Source: Arthrobacter sp. TMP15
GTDB lineage: Bacteria > Actinomycetota > Actinomycetes > Actinomycetales > Micrococcaceae
DNA length: 64,000 nucleotides
Assembly (NCBI RefSeq): GCF_039529835.1
Contig: NZ_CP154262.1
Location: 1,302,001 to 1,366,000, forward strand
Reading direction: 5' to 3'
Part shown: positions 1-8,201 of the stretch, one piece after another
How positions within the stretch are numbered: the first letter of the stretch is position 1
How the letters are laid out: each line of letters begins with the position of its first letter
The notes under the pieces: generated by a model
Database searches by the model: none
Told to the model about the DNA's origin: nothing
Seen by the model: the letters and a program-made list of their open reading frames with translations, nothing else
Made by a program: the position numbers and the translations under genes

Positions 1-553
1 CCTCAGGAACGGTGCCCTCACAAATATTGCTCACGGCACCCAACGAACGTCCGGCCAATTGCGCATATAGTTCGGCTGCCCGCGTAGCATCGGCCCAGGC
101 TTGAGTTCGGGCGCCGTCATATGCAGCGGTGAGGTCCGAGACTATGGCGCTCATCCCATTCAAACGAACGTTGTTATTTCCCGTGTCTACAACGGCGGCA
201 ATGATGTCTTCGCCGCCTTGGTCGTAGCGCAGGGCCACCGTCAGCGTGCTGGAGACCGTATAACCAGTCACCACCGACCCTGTGCCTTCCTGCCACCTGG
301 TATCTGCCCGCACGTCCAGTGACGACGAGCCAAGCGCATCCCGTGACACCTCACGAGCAAGCAGTGCGGCATTGACTGCATTCAGGGCTTCGCTGGCGTT
401 TGCGTACGCCTCGCGCACAGTTGGCGCGGCAGCCTCGATGCCAATGTTGATATTGAAATAGTCGGGGGTCGTCTGCACAGTGCCTTGACCCGTGACGGTA
501 ACGGTGTTGGTCAGTGCAGAAGATGTCAGTGCAGAAGTGTTGAGTGCAGTCAT
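1..553 (-). CDS. SIMPL-domain (DUF541) protein, cut by the left window edge
   Basis: The minus frame stays open from an ATG at 553 to the window edge, so only about 184 N-terminal residues are present. After a short Ser/Thr-rich start the protein reads TVTVTGQGTVQTTPDYF, then a pattern typical of SIMPL/DUF541 proteins: a beta strand, a long helix rich in Ala and Asn, then SLDVRADTRWQ and a GYTVSSTLTVAL strand. The family is usually periplasmic or surface-associated, of poorly defined function, sometimes linked to oxidative stress. I see no clear signal peptide, so localisation is open. The start overlaps the stop of the upstream gene (ATGA, 550-553) and a weak AAAGGGA stands a few bases upstream. 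It is the last visible gene of a four-gene minus-strand operon. Confidence 0.72.
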   Translation of the reverse strand, partial: MTALNTSALTSSALTNTVTVTGQGTVQTTPDYFNINIGIEAAAPTVREAYANASEALNAVNAALLAREVSRDALGSSSLDVRADTRWQEGTGSVVTGYTVSSTLTVALRYDQGGEDIIAAVVDTGNNNVRLNGMSAIVSDLTAAYDGARTQAWADATRAAELYAQLAGRSLGAVSNICEGTVPE

Positions 554-1050
554 GACGGCGTCCCTTTCCATGGTGCTCTGGGGTGAGTTGTTTTCAAAGA
601 GGTGAAGCGGCAAAAATAGTTCCGCAGCGCCGGCAACCGAGCGATCGTGGGTAGCTCACGGTAACCGCCCAAGGCCAAACCGGCATTTTGTTCAAAGAAG
701 TTTCGGCTTCCGGGATCACCCGTACGCCACAAGGAGTACACCGCACACGCCGCGTACAAAGGCAAGAATGGCAGGCCCAGGCACCAGGCATACTGTGTTG
801 CGTGGCCGGCTTCGTGCTCCAACAGATCCGGACGGGAGTCAATGAACCTCCGGTCAGCTCGATAGAAAATCACGTTGCCTACAGTAAACGCTCCCGCCAA
901 CGGAAGCTTGGGCCGGTAATTCGTCCCAAAGATCAATCCCTGCGGACCCTTTTCAACCCTTGTCCGGGTTAACACGGCCAGGAGCAGTCCCGCACCGGTA
1001 GAAAAGTTAAGGGTGTTGGCAATGCAACGGATGTGGAGGGAGGTTTTCAC
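550..1050 (-). CDS. small membrane-associated protein with an HEAGH motif
   Basis: 166-residue protein starting at GTG 1050. It has a hydrophobic stretch near residues 18-28 (GAGLLLAVLT), a central LLEHEAGHATQYAW motif, and a second hydrophobic segment LPFLPLYAACAVYSLW directly after it. HEAGH matches the HExxH signature of zinc metallopeptidases, and the pattern of HEAGHATQY followed by a membrane segment recurs in small actinobacterial hypothetical proteins. I cannot name a third zinc ligand, so peptidase activity is inference. The start overlaps the upstream lipoprotein stop (GTGA) and its own stop overlaps the SIMPL gene start (ATGA), so the three are probably translated together. Confidence 0.6.
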   Translation of the reverse strand: MKTSLHIRCIANTLNFSTGAGLLLAVLTRTRVEKGPQGLIFGTNYRPKLPLAGAFTVGNVIFYRADRRFIDSRPDLLEHEAGHATQYAWCLGLPFLPLYAACAVYSLWRTGDPGSRNFFEQNAGLALGGYRELPTIARLPALRNYFCRFTSLKTTHPRAPWKGTPS

Positions 1051-1622
1051 GAACTAATCTCCTGTGGCTCCAGGGTATGGCTGTCGGCAATGGCCAGTGC
1101 CGCGAGTGCGTTCGCGGTTGCCGGTTTGGACTTCCCGCAGTTATCCAGCGGCCACTGAATATGGACTGCATCGGCTGTTCCGTTCACCAGCCAGAGCTCC
1201 GGCAAGCGCTCCCCATAGTCCAGACAGTTGGCAACACCGCCCTTGTCACTGGGTTCGGCAAGGGCTGCCAACAAGGCGCTATAGTCGCCAGTGAGATGCT
1301 CTTGGAGCACTGTGCTCTTTGCCGGAGCCGGTGACGTTGTTGAATCAGCAGAAGGAAACTGGCGCTCAAAGGTGCAGCGCACCACATCTACTGGGAGAAA
1401 TTGCTCAGGAACTCGCCCCATCAGTTTCGTTGAGGGATCCGTGGAATCAGTGCCCGTCCCTGTAGGCAGGGAACAATCCACTGTGCTCTGGATGGCTGCT
1501 GGTTCCGGCAAGTAGTGTTCCAGCAGGTAGGGGGACGATGAACTGCATCCGGCCAGCAGCAGCGCTGTGGCAGCCAATGCCGCTGTGACGGAGCCAGTTG
1601 CCCCGCTCTTGATGACCCTCAC
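1047..1622 (-). CDS. predicted lipoprotein of unknown function
   Basis: 191 residues. The N-terminus is a lipoprotein signal peptide: MRVIKSG, a hydrophobic run AALAATALLLAGC with the lipobox LAGC, then a Ser-rich linker (SSSSP). The mature part contains HYLPEP, a lone Cys in VDCSLP, and a C-terminal half with EHLTGDYSALLAALAEPS. I do not recognise a named domain. It is clearly paralogous to the next upstream gene (shared HY[LV]PEPA, [FV]DC, and EHL.GD[FY].ALLAALA patterns). It is presumably anchored to the outer face of the membrane. It overlaps the following gene by 4 bases and lies 13 bases after its paralogue. Confidence 0.75.
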   Translation of the reverse strand: MRVIKSGATGSVTAALAATALLLAGCSSSSPYLLEHYLPEPAAIQSTVDCSLPTGTGTDSTDPSTKLMGRVPEQFLPVDVVRCTFERQFPSADSTTSPAPAKSTVLQEHLTGDYSALLAALAEPSDKGGVANCLDYGERLPELWLVNGTADAVHIQWPLDNCGKSKPATANALAALAIADSHTLEPQEISS

Positions 1623-1635
1623 TGTGTGAAGTCTT

Positions 1636-2256
1636 TCACTGTGATGGGCCTCGAAGGAAAGAGAGGCTGGTGCTTGAAGTGAGAGCCAGTCCAGCCAAGG
1701 CGGCTAACAAGGCAGGGAAGTCCCCGTCCAGGTGCTCCTCCACCACGGTGTAAACGGACTCTGGAGCAACCTTTGAAGACGGATCCGTGAGAGGCGGATC
1801 TGTTGACGGTGGTCCCGTTGACAGATACAGGTCAAGACTGCCCAGCACCACGCGCGAGGTCGCGAAGCCCTCGGGAACACTCACTCTAGCGAGCGACGCC
1901 GGATCCTTCTGTTGTGCTTCTGGCATACGGGGTACCGCCACCTGGCAGTCAAAGCCGTCAAGGACAACCGCCGGTTCAGGAACGTAGTGGCTGACACCGC
2001 GTTGAATCAGCGAGCACCCTGCCAGCGAACCGACCACTAGAGAACCCTGCACTAGAGATCCCTGCACTAGAGATCCCTGCACTAGAGAACCCTGCACTAG
2101 AGATCCATGCACTACAGATCCCAGCGCCAGAGAACCGACGCGTGCAGAACCCAGCCTCCGCCCGGCCAACCGGGACAATGAGGCAAGGTGCGTGGAGCGC
2201 GCACGGTGAGTGACCGGCGTCGTACCTCCACGGTGGGAGGCGGCAGAGGTGGTCAT
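1636..2256 (-). CDS. paralogous predicted lipoprotein with a minisatellite in its signal region
   Basis: 206 residues. The first third is unusual: an Arg/Ser-rich head of about 45 residues, then tandem GSLVQ pentapeptides leading to SLAGCSL, which could serve as a lipobox. The mature part (HYVPEPAVVL, GFDCQVAVP, VVEEHLDGDFPALLAALAG) matches the downstream lipoprotein, so the pair arose by tandem duplication. The pentapeptides come from 15-bp DNA repeats (separate entry). The hydrophobic core is broken by Gln and Gly, so export may be weak, and the true start could lie further in. A TACGCT hexamer at 2264-2269 sits 7 bases before the ATG and supports the start used here. First gene of the minus-strand operon. 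Confidence 0.62.
   Translation of the reverse strand: MTTSAASHRGGTTPVTHRARSTHLASLSRLAGRRLGSARVGSLALGSVVHGSLVQGSLVQGSLVQGSLVQGSLVVGSLAGCSLIQRGVSHYVPEPAVVLDGFDCQVAVPRMPEAQQKDPASLARVSVPEGFATSRVVLGSLDLYLSTGPPSTDPPLTDPSSKVAPESVYTVVEEHLDGDFPALLAALAGLALTSSTSLSFLRGPSQ
2037..2141. repeat. 15-bp tandem repeat (about 6-7 units) inside the lipoprotein gene
   Basis: Plus-strand unit CTAGAGATCCCTGCA. Five units from 2037 to 2111 are nearly perfect and vary only at a few positions (ATC/AAC, CCC/CCA); two decayed units follow (CTACAGATCCCAGCG and one starting CCAGAG). Read on the minus strand they encode GSLVQ. The unit is a multiple of three, so gain or loss of copies keeps the reading frame but changes the length of the signal region. 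Confidence 0.9.
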
Positions 2257-2263
2257 GAACCAC

Positions 2264-2269
2264 AGCGTA
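2264..2269 (-). promoter_or_regulatory. candidate -10 hexamer TACGCT, 7 bases before the start
   Basis: On the minus strand TACGCT is followed by 7 bases and then the ATG at 2256. No purine-rich ribosome binding site lies between. This spacing fits a leaderless transcript. No good -35 element is seen. Confidence 0.4.
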
Positions 2270-2379
2270 GCAAGGCAAAGGCACGCCTGAGACGTGACGC
2301 TGATAAAGAGTAGGCCGCAGTTTGCCTCAGGGAGCGGCCCAGGATTGAAAACACGCAGGCACAGTCAACTAGACTGGTT

Positions 2380-2404
2380 GCGGCGGGAGGAGCTACCCCG
2401 CCGC
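2380..2404 (+). other. hairpin in the leader upstream of pheS
   Basis: GCGGCGGG (2380-2387) and CCCGCCGC (2397-2404) form a perfect 8-bp GC stem with a 9-base loop. There is no T-run after it. It lies 33 bases before the pheS start, just after a possible promoter (TTGAAA at 2345-2350, TAGACT at 2370-2375, 19-bp spacer). It could be part of a 5' leader that controls pheST, but no tRNA-Phe-specific element or leader peptide is evident. Confidence 0.35.
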
Positions 2405-2437
2405 TTACTCGCACACGAGCTTAGGTAAAAACTGTAG

Positions 2438-3532
2438 ATGTCAGAGATGCCCCACCAGACGGCAGAGATGCCCGAATCAACCACCGAAACCGCAGTAATC
2501 CCGGATCCGCTTGACGAAGGCGCCATTGGCACCGCCGTTGCGAACGCGCTCGCAGCCATCGCTGCTGCGGCTACGCTCGATGGGCTTAAGACCGCGCGGC
2601 TGGCACACACCGGCGAAAAATCCCCGCTGAGCCTGGCCAACCGTGAGATCGGTGGACTCGCCAAAGAGTTCAAGGCCGCCGCAGGCAAAATCATGGGCGC
2701 CTCACGCGGCCGTGTTGCCAAAGCGCTCGCAGCCCGCACAGTAGTGCTGGAAGCAGAGGATGCGGCCCGTATCCTCCTCGAGGAAACAGTGGATGTCACC
2801 GCAGCACCGCGGCGCCGCCGGGCCGGCGCCCGCCATCCGTTGTCCACCTTGCAAGATCGTGTCAGCGATATCTTCGTGGGCATGGGTTGGGAAATCGCCG
2901 AGGGTCCCGAGCTGGAATCGGAGTGGTTTAACTTTGACGCACTGAACTTCGCCCCAGACCACCCAGCACGGGAAATGCAGGACACTTTCTTCGTGGAACC
3001 TCCCGAAGCTCATTTGGTGATGCGAACTCACACCTCTCCGGTGCAGGTCCGTGCGCTGTTGGAACGTGAGCTGCCTGTGTATGTGCTGTGTCCGGGCAAG
3101 GTGTTCCGCACCGATGAGCTGGACGCCACGCACACTCCTGTCTTCCACCAGTTCGAAGGTCTGGCGATCGATAAGGACTTGTCCATGGCGGATCTTGTTG
3201 GCACGTTGGAGCACTTCACCCGGCAGATGTTTGGCGAAGAAGCCCGTGTTCGGATTCGACCGAACTTCTTCCCCTTCACTGAGCCCTCCGCCGAGCTGGA
3301 TATTTGGCACCCGGGAGCAAAGGGCGGTGCGCGTTGGATCGAGTGGGGTGGCTGCGGCATGGTCAACCCTAATGTTCTGCGCGCTGCCGGCATTGACCCG
3401 GATATCTACTCAGGATTTGCTTTTGGCATGGGCATCGAGCGGGCTTTGATGTTCCGCAACGAAGTGGCCGACATGCACGACATGATCGAAGGCGATGTAC
3501 GTTTCAGCGAACACTTTGGGATGGAGATTTAG
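2438..3532 (+). CDS. pheS: phenylalanine--tRNA ligase alpha subunit
   Basis: 364 residues, the usual size. PheS forms the catalytic half of the alpha2-beta2 enzyme that charges tRNA-Phe with phenylalanine in the cytoplasm. The N-terminal 110 residues are the helical tRNA-binding arm. The class II catalytic core follows, with HPLSTLQDRVSDIFVGMGW, the motif 2 region (MRTHTSPVQVRALLE, then FRTDELDATHTPVFHQFEG) and the motif 3 region FAFGMGIERALMFR near the C-terminus. The stop is 3 bases before the pheT start, so the two subunits are made from one transcript. A near-consensus TAAAAA lies 6 bases before the ATG. Confidence 0.97.
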   Translation: MSEMPHQTAEMPESTTETAVIPDPLDEGAIGTAVANALAAIAAAATLDGLKTARLAHTGEKSPLSLANREIGGLAKEFKAAAGKIMGASRGRVAKALAARTVVLEAEDAARILLEETVDVTAAPRRRRAGARHPLSTLQDRVSDIFVGMGWEIAEGPELESEWFNFDALNFAPDHPAREMQDTFFVEPPEAHLVMRTHTSPVQVRALLERELPVYVLCPGKVFRTDELDATHTPVFHQFEGLAIDKDLSMADLVGTLEHFTRQMFGEEARVRIRPNFFPFTEPSAELDIWHPGAKGGARWIEWGGCGMVNPNVLRAAGIDPDIYSGFAFGMGIERALMFRNEVADMHDMIEGDVRFSEHFGMEI

Positions 3533-3535
3533 TCC

Positions 3536-6079
3536 GTGCGTATTCCACTGACTTGGCTGCGCGAGTATGCGCAGGTACCGGCAGGAGCAACTGCCGAAGA
3601 CGTTATGACCGATCTTGTTAAGGTTGGTTTTGAAGAAGAAGCTGTTCACCGTCCCATGGATGAGCTCAGCGGCCCCATTGTGGTGGGCCAGGTGTTGTCC
3701 AAGGAGCCAGAAGCGCAGTCCAACGGCAAAACCATCAACTGGTGCTCCGTTCGTGTGGTGCCCGAAGGCACGCAGCAGACCCTGGACATAGAGGGCATTG
3801 ACCCTTCCGGCATACAGGGCATTGTGTGCGGTGCGCACAACTTTGAGGTGGGGGACAAGGTTGTTGTCACCCTGCCCGGATCCGTGCTGCCAGGAGACTT
3901 CCGCATCACCCCGCGTAAGACCTATGGTCATGTCTCCGCCGGCATGATCGCCTCCGTCCGTGAGCTTGGCATTGGCGAGGATCATGATGGCATCCTGGTG
4001 CTTTCAACCCTGGGCCTTGACCCGGAAGTGGGCTCCGACGCGCTAGCGTTGCTGGGCCTGGATGATGAAGCTGCGGAAATCAACGTCACCCCGGACCGCG
4101 GCTACGTGTTCAGCATCCGTGGCGCAGCCCGCGAATACGCGCACGCCACCGACAGTGTCTTCACCGATCCGGCATCGCTGGTTTCGCTCACGGAAACTAC
4201 CGGACCCGGATATGGGGTGCGGCTAGCTGACGATGCCCCCATTTACGGGAAGGAGGGCTGCGATCGTTTTGTAGCCCGGACAGTCAGTGGGGTCAATGCT
4301 GGCGCGCCGACTCCCACCTGGATGTCCTCGCGCTTGCGTTTAGCGGGCATTCGCTCGATTTCGCTGCTTGTGGACATCTCCAACTACGTCATGTTGGAAC
4401 TGGGACAGCCGCTGCACTTCTACGACGCCGACAAGTTGGCCGGAGAGATTGTGGTCCGCCGGGCAGTGGCCGGAGAAACGCTAAAAACCCTTGACGGCAA
4501 GGTCCGCAAGCTCAATCCAGAAGACCTGCTGATCACCGATGACAATGGAGCCCTTGGCGTTGCCGGTGTTATGGGGGGCGCTTCCACCGAGGTCACTGCC
4601 GGGACAATAAACGTCCTTATTGAAGCAGCGCGCTTTGAAGAAGTTTCCATTTCCCGTTCGCGTCGCCGTCACAAGTTGCCCTCCGAGGCGTCTAAGCGGT
4701 TTGAACGTGGCGTGGATCCTGCTGTGGCCCAGGTGGGCGCTCAGCGTGCCGTGAACCTGCTGGTTGAACTCGCCGGCGGTACCGAGGAAACCACTGTCAC
4801 AGATGTTGGTACGCCCGCCGTCGCAGGTCCCGTGTTCCTGCCTCTGGGCTTCACTTCGTCACGGATCGGGATCGACTTCTCACAGGAGCAGATCATCGGT
4901 TCGCTGACGGATCTAGGTGCCGCAGTGGAAAAGGTCGACGGCGGATATTCCGTCACAGCCCCGAGCTGGCGATACGACCTTGTCACCAAGGAAGACCTGA
5001 CGGAGGAAGTAGTCCGCCTGGTGGGCTACGAGCAGATCCCTTCCACACTGCCCACTGCACCTCCGGGTCGGGGTTACTCCCGCACCCAGCAGCAGCGCCG
5101 CGGCACTGTGCAAGCATTAGCCCACTCAGGCCTGACAGAAGTTCTGGCTTACCCGTTCGTATCAAAGGCCTCCAATGAGACCTTTGGTGTGGCGAAGGCA
5201 GGGGAAGCACGCGCAGCGGTGAAGCTTGCCAACCCGTTGAGTGAGGAATTTGGGTACTTGCGGACCTCGGTACTGCCTGGGCTGATTGAGATTGCAAAGC
5301 GTAATCACTCGCGCGGATTCCATGATCTTGCGTTATTTGAATCAGGTCTTGTATTTTTGCCCTCGGGTGTGATGGGTTCACCTTCGATCCCACCTCTGGG
5401 TGTCAAGCCAACAGATGAGGTTCTGGATGCCTTGGATGAGGGCATTCCGTACCAGCCATTGACCATGGGCGCGCTCTTCACAGGTAAAGATTCACCCGCG
5501 GCTGTCGCCCATACCCCACGCGCCTGGGACTGGGCGGATGCCATTGACGCTGCCGTGCTGGTGGCCGATGTAGTGGGTGTTGAACTGGTGATCTCACAAG
5601 GAGAGCACCAGGCATTCCATCCGGGCCGCACTGCACAGCTTGCGCTACGCGGCGGAGAGGTTGTTGGCTACGCTGGCGAGCTTCACCCTAAGCTGCTTGC
5701 GGACCTGCACATGCCTGCCCGCTCGGTGGCCATGGAAATCAATGCCGAGAAGGTCTTTGCTGCGGCACCAGATGTCATTGTTGCTAAGCCGATCTCAACC
5801 TTCCCGGTTGCTACTCAGGATGTTGCCCTTGTGGTTCCGGTAGAAATTCCGGCACAGCGTGTGTTGGAAACCCTGCGCGAGGGCGCCGGTGTGCTCCTTG
5901 AAGATGTTGCCTTGTTTGATGATTATCAGGGCACGGGCATTCCCGAGGGACGCAAGTCGCTGGCATTTGGGCTGCGTTTCCGTGCTGCTGACCGCACATT
6001 GACAGCCGATGAAGCCTCAGGCGCCCGCGCCGCAGCGGTGGAACTGGCTGTTGAGAGGTTCGGCGCCACCCAGCGCTGA
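3536..6079 (+). CDS. pheT: phenylalanine--tRNA ligase beta subunit
   Basis: 847 residues, typical for actinobacterial PheT. It starts with GTG directly after pheS. Visible domains in order: the N-terminal MRIPLTWLREY segment; an EMAP-like tRNA-binding fold (about residues 40-160, with VCGAHNFEVGDKVVVTLPG); the B3/4 editing domain with HKLPSEASKRFERGVDP; the B5 domain (about 425-500, ending in APSWRYDLVTKEDLTEEVVRLVGY); the catalytic-like core with AYPFVS and LANPLSEEFGYLRTSVLPGL; and a C-terminal anticodon-binding FDX-ACB domain (FPVATQDVALVVP ... SLAFGLRFRAADRTLT). It works only with PheS and is followed by a terminator. Confidence 0.97.
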   Translation: MRIPLTWLREYAQVPAGATAEDVMTDLVKVGFEEEAVHRPMDELSGPIVVGQVLSKEPEAQSNGKTINWCSVRVVPEGTQQTLDIEGIDPSGIQGIVCGAHNFEVGDKVVVTLPGSVLPGDFRITPRKTYGHVSAGMIASVRELGIGEDHDGILVLSTLGLDPEVGSDALALLGLDDEAAEINVTPDRGYVFSIRGAAREYAHATDSVFTDPASLVSLTETTGPGYGVRLADDAPIYGKEGCDRFVARTVSGVNAGAPTPTWMSSRLRLAGIRSISLLVDISNYVMLELGQPLHFYDADKLAGEIVVRRAVAGETLKTLDGKVRKLNPEDLLITDDNGALGVAGVMGGASTEVTAGTINVLIEAARFEEVSISRSRRRHKLPSEASKRFERGVDPAVAQVGAQRAVNLLVELAGGTEETTVTDVGTPAVAGPVFLPLGFTSSRIGIDFSQEQIIGSLTDLGAAVEKVDGGYSVTAPSWRYDLVTKEDLTEEVVRLVGYEQIPSTLPTAPPGRGYSRTQQQRRGTVQALAHSGLTEVLAYPFVSKASNETFGVAKAGEARAAVKLANPLSEEFGYLRTSVLPGLIEIAKRNHSRGFHDLALFESGLVFLPSGVMGSPSIPPLGVKPTDEVLDALDEGIPYQPLTMGALFTGKDSPAAVAHTPRAWDWADAIDAAVLVADVVGVELVISQGEHQAFHPGRTAQLALRGGEVVGYAGELHPKLLADLHMPARSVAMEINAEKVFAAAPDVIVAKPISTFPVATQDVALVVPVEIPAQRVLETLREGAGVLLEDVALFDDYQGTGIPEGRKSLAFGLRFRAADRTLTADEASGARAAAVELAVERFGATQR

Positions 6080-6173
6080 TGACTGCGCCACGCAGTGCTA
6101 ACAACTGATCCACCCGTGGTAACTGGGATGGAAACATAAGTGCTAGAAATACGTGCGCCAGGAACAACAGAAG

Positions 6174-6207
6174 AGGCGGCTTCCCTTGCCAAGGGGGCCG
6201 CCTTTTC
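6174..6207 (+). terminator. rho-independent terminator after pheT
   Basis: AGGCGGC (6174-6180) pairs with GCCGCCT (6197-6203), and CCCTT/AAGGG extends the stem inside. A short T-run follows the stem. It ends the pheST transcript. Confidence 0.8.
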
Positions 6208-6214
6208 GGCACTT

Positions 6215-6250
6215 TCACTGGCTGATCAAAACTGTCACTGGCTGATCAAA
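6215..6250. repeat. 16-bp direct repeat at the edge of a gene remnant
   Basis: TCACTGGCTGATCAAA occurs at 6215-6230 and again at 6235-6250, 20 bases apart start to start. Each copy contains the palindrome TGATCA. The repeat stands exactly where the decayed gntR begins, so it may mark a slippage or deletion junction. It has no other features of a mobile element. Confidence 0.7.
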
Positions 6251-6258
6251 TAGCGGTC

Positions 6259-6411
6259 TAAATCCGCACCGGTGCGTTTGTTCACCAAGACGGGGGTCCA
6301 AGGCTCATTGGCGTCACGGAATTGGCAGGACAAATAATGGCAGAAGCGCGCAAGTTGGGGATGTCTCAGCAGGAAATTGTGCGACTAATTGGGGGATTTA
6401 AAAACGAATGA
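6259..6411 (+). pseudogene. C-terminal remnant of a GntR (YtrA-type) regulator
   Basis: After an in-frame stop at 6259-6261, the frame reads TGAFVHQDGG, which matches the end of a GntR winged-helix domain, and continues to AEARKLGMSQQEIVRLIGGF, the typical C-terminal helix of short YtrA-like GntR regulators. The helix-turn-helix N-terminus is missing. The stop overlaps the start of the next remnant (ATGA, 6408-6411), as is usual for intact gntR/DUF1648 pairs in actinobacteria. The region upstream holds only the 16-bp direct repeat and the pheT terminator. Identification rests on family pattern alone. Confidence 0.6.
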
Positions 6412-6964
6412 CACGGAAAAGACAATACTTCTGACGTGGTCCAACGGCTTTTGGCCGCACTAACGGTGCTGCTGCCGGTGCTGGCCGTGGTGGTTTCGTG
6501 GCCAGCTCGGCCCGGGCGCATTGCCGGCCGAGCTGGCCTCACACTGGTCAGGCAATGGACCAGCAGATGAATCCATGAAAACGGGCACACTGCGGGCACT
6601 CTCGCTTGCCCTGACGGGAGTTCCGGCCGTCGCCGCTCTTGTGGTTGTCTTCCGGTGTGGGATGGGTGCCGCGGTACGTGGCTGGTGGGCGATCGTCCTA
6701 ATGGTGTCCTTGGTGGAGGCGGGCGCCTGGTCCAAGACCGTCACTTCGAAAGTTCTGCAGCTGCTCCCGCTCAGGATCCTGCTTTTGGGTGTTTTTATCT
6801 ACGTGCCAGAAGAAGCGAGGGGGAACGGAGGTGCATCGGTTTTGGGGATTGCAGGCATAGTGCTTGCTGGACATTGCGGACGTGGAGGCTACCGAGCTGA
6901 AGCCGACGGATTGGGGTGGCTGGGGCTACCGCGTTACGGCATGGGGGAGCGCGCAACGGGGTAG
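6408..6964 (+). pseudogene. frameshifted DUF1648-type membrane protein remnant
   Basis: Three frames carry successive pieces. An ATG at 6408, overlapping the gntR stop, runs only eight codons to a TGA. The next frame (from 6436) encodes a membrane segment, LLAALTVLLPVLAVVV. A third frame (from 6521) encodes LPAELASHWSGNGPADES, the hallmark of DUF1648 proteins, followed by two hydrophobic segments and a C-terminal GLGWLGLPRYGMG, ending at 6964. At least two frameshifts are needed to join them, so the gene is broken. Intact relatives are small membrane proteins often encoded after a YtrA-like regulator. The third segment could still be translated, but I see no good start for it. Confidence 0.6.
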
Positions 6965-6992
6965 ACGAGTCCCATCATAGGGTTGGAGGATC

Positions 6993-6998
6993 TAAAAT
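6993..6998 (+). promoter_or_regulatory. candidate -10 hexamer TAAAAT, 6 bases before the start
   Basis: TAAAAT at 6993-6998 is followed by 6 bases and the ATG at 7005. This argues for the ATG at 7005 rather than the in-frame TTG at 7002, and for a leaderless mRNA. A GGAGGA further upstream is 14 bases from the ATG. Confidence 0.5.
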
Positions 6999-7004
6999 TG
7001 GTTG

Positions 7005-7952
7005 ATGACGTATCAGCGCACAGATTTTCAAAGCGGTTGGGTTGCCGTTCCCAACGCAGAGATTTATTGGGAAGCAACAGGCAATCCGGAGGGTGTTCCC
7101 GTCTTGTATCTTCACGGTGGCCCTGGGAGTTCGCTTGGCGCGGGCGGCTACCGTAAAAGACACGATCCAGAGGAATTTTGGACTGTTGGTATTGACCAGC
7201 GTGGCTGCGGTAAAAGCACACCGGCGGTCCAAGATGATTTAGAGAACCTCTCTAAAAACAACACCCAACAATTACTTGCCGACATTGAGGTGGTTCGTGA
7301 ACATTTAGAGATCCAGAAATGGATCGTCACGGGTATTTCTTGGGGCAGTACTCTCGTGCTGGCCTACGCATTGGCGCACCCGGAACGAGTTATGGGAATT
7401 GCGCTGATGGCAGTGACAACAACAAGCCGCGAAGAAGTCAACTGGATCACCGAAGGTGTGGGACGCATCTTTCCGGAAGCCTGGCATGAGTTTGCTGCGG
7501 CGTCAGGGCAAATGCCGGGGGAACGAATAGTTGAAGCGTACGCCCGGAGATTGGCTGGCCCGGATCGAAGCGATGCGCTCTTGGCTTCTGCGGCTTGGGA
7601 CCGGTGGGAAGCCTGGCACATATCCTTTGGTGCCCCGCGGCAGCCCGGTCCCATGATCGCTGATGAGCGCCAGCGCCTAACATTTACCACGCTTGTGACA
7701 CACTATTTCTCTCACGACGGCTTCCTTGGCGGTGAAACGGAAATTCTCCGGCGGGTACATGAACTTGCCGGTATTGCCGGTCACCTCATTCATGGCCGCC
7801 TAGATGTCAGCGGGCCCCTCATTACGCCGTGGAGATTGCATCAGCAGTGGGAGGGGAGCACATTGCGCATCATTGAGGACGAAGGGCACGGGGGCACTGC
7901 CTCTATTGCTGCACTCACGGCAGCCGTGGAGGAGATCAAGGCCGGGCTTTGA
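7005..7952 (+). CDS. pip: proline iminopeptidase (alpha/beta hydrolase)
   Basis: 315 residues, the usual size for prolyl aminopeptidases of peptidase family S33, which remove N-terminal proline from small peptides in the cytoplasm. Visible motifs: LYLHGGPGSS (oxyanion-hole HGGPG), DQRGCGKSTP, and the nucleophile elbow GISWGSTLVLAYA, where Ser is in GxSWGS. The catalytic Asp and His are probably in the C-terminal HGRLDVSGP and EDEGHGG. Upstream is the DUF1648 remnant, 40 bases away; downstream is a convergent polyphosphate kinase. The gene stands alone and appears to have its own leaderless promoter. Confidence 0.88.
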   Translation: MTYQRTDFQSGWVAVPNAEIYWEATGNPEGVPVLYLHGGPGSSLGAGGYRKRHDPEEFWTVGIDQRGCGKSTPAVQDDLENLSKNNTQQLLADIEVVREHLEIQKWIVTGISWGSTLVLAYALAHPERVMGIALMAVTTTSREEVNWITEGVGRIFPEAWHEFAAASGQMPGERIVEAYARRLAGPDRSDALLASAAWDRWEAWHISFGAPRQPGPMIADERQRLTFTTLVTHYFSHDGFLGGETEILRRVHELAGIAGHLIHGRLDVSGPLITPWRLHQQWEGSTLRIIEDEGHGGTASIAALTAAVEEIKAGL

Positions 7953-8201
7953 AATTGTGACGGTAAGAGTGCCGCACCCATGGAGGCGATCCTGAAATCA
8001 TGCCTGAACCTTTCGGTGTGGCTCTGTACTCTCCTTGCTGCCACCAGTTTGGGTAGTGGGTAGCAAGTCTGCCCAGACGCGCAATAATGTACCCATAACA
8101 CGGTTCAAGGCAGGCAGTACCGGCTGATTCTGCTCTGACGGGGTTGGCTCAACTATGGACCCAACGTGGGCGCAGCGTCCGGGCCCAACCCGTGCAATAA
8201 A
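7953..8201. other. 249-base gap between convergent genes
   Basis: Lies between the stop of the iminopeptidase and the stop of the minus-strand polyphosphate kinase. I see no gene, tRNA or clear terminator hairpin with a T-run. Confidence 0.5.
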
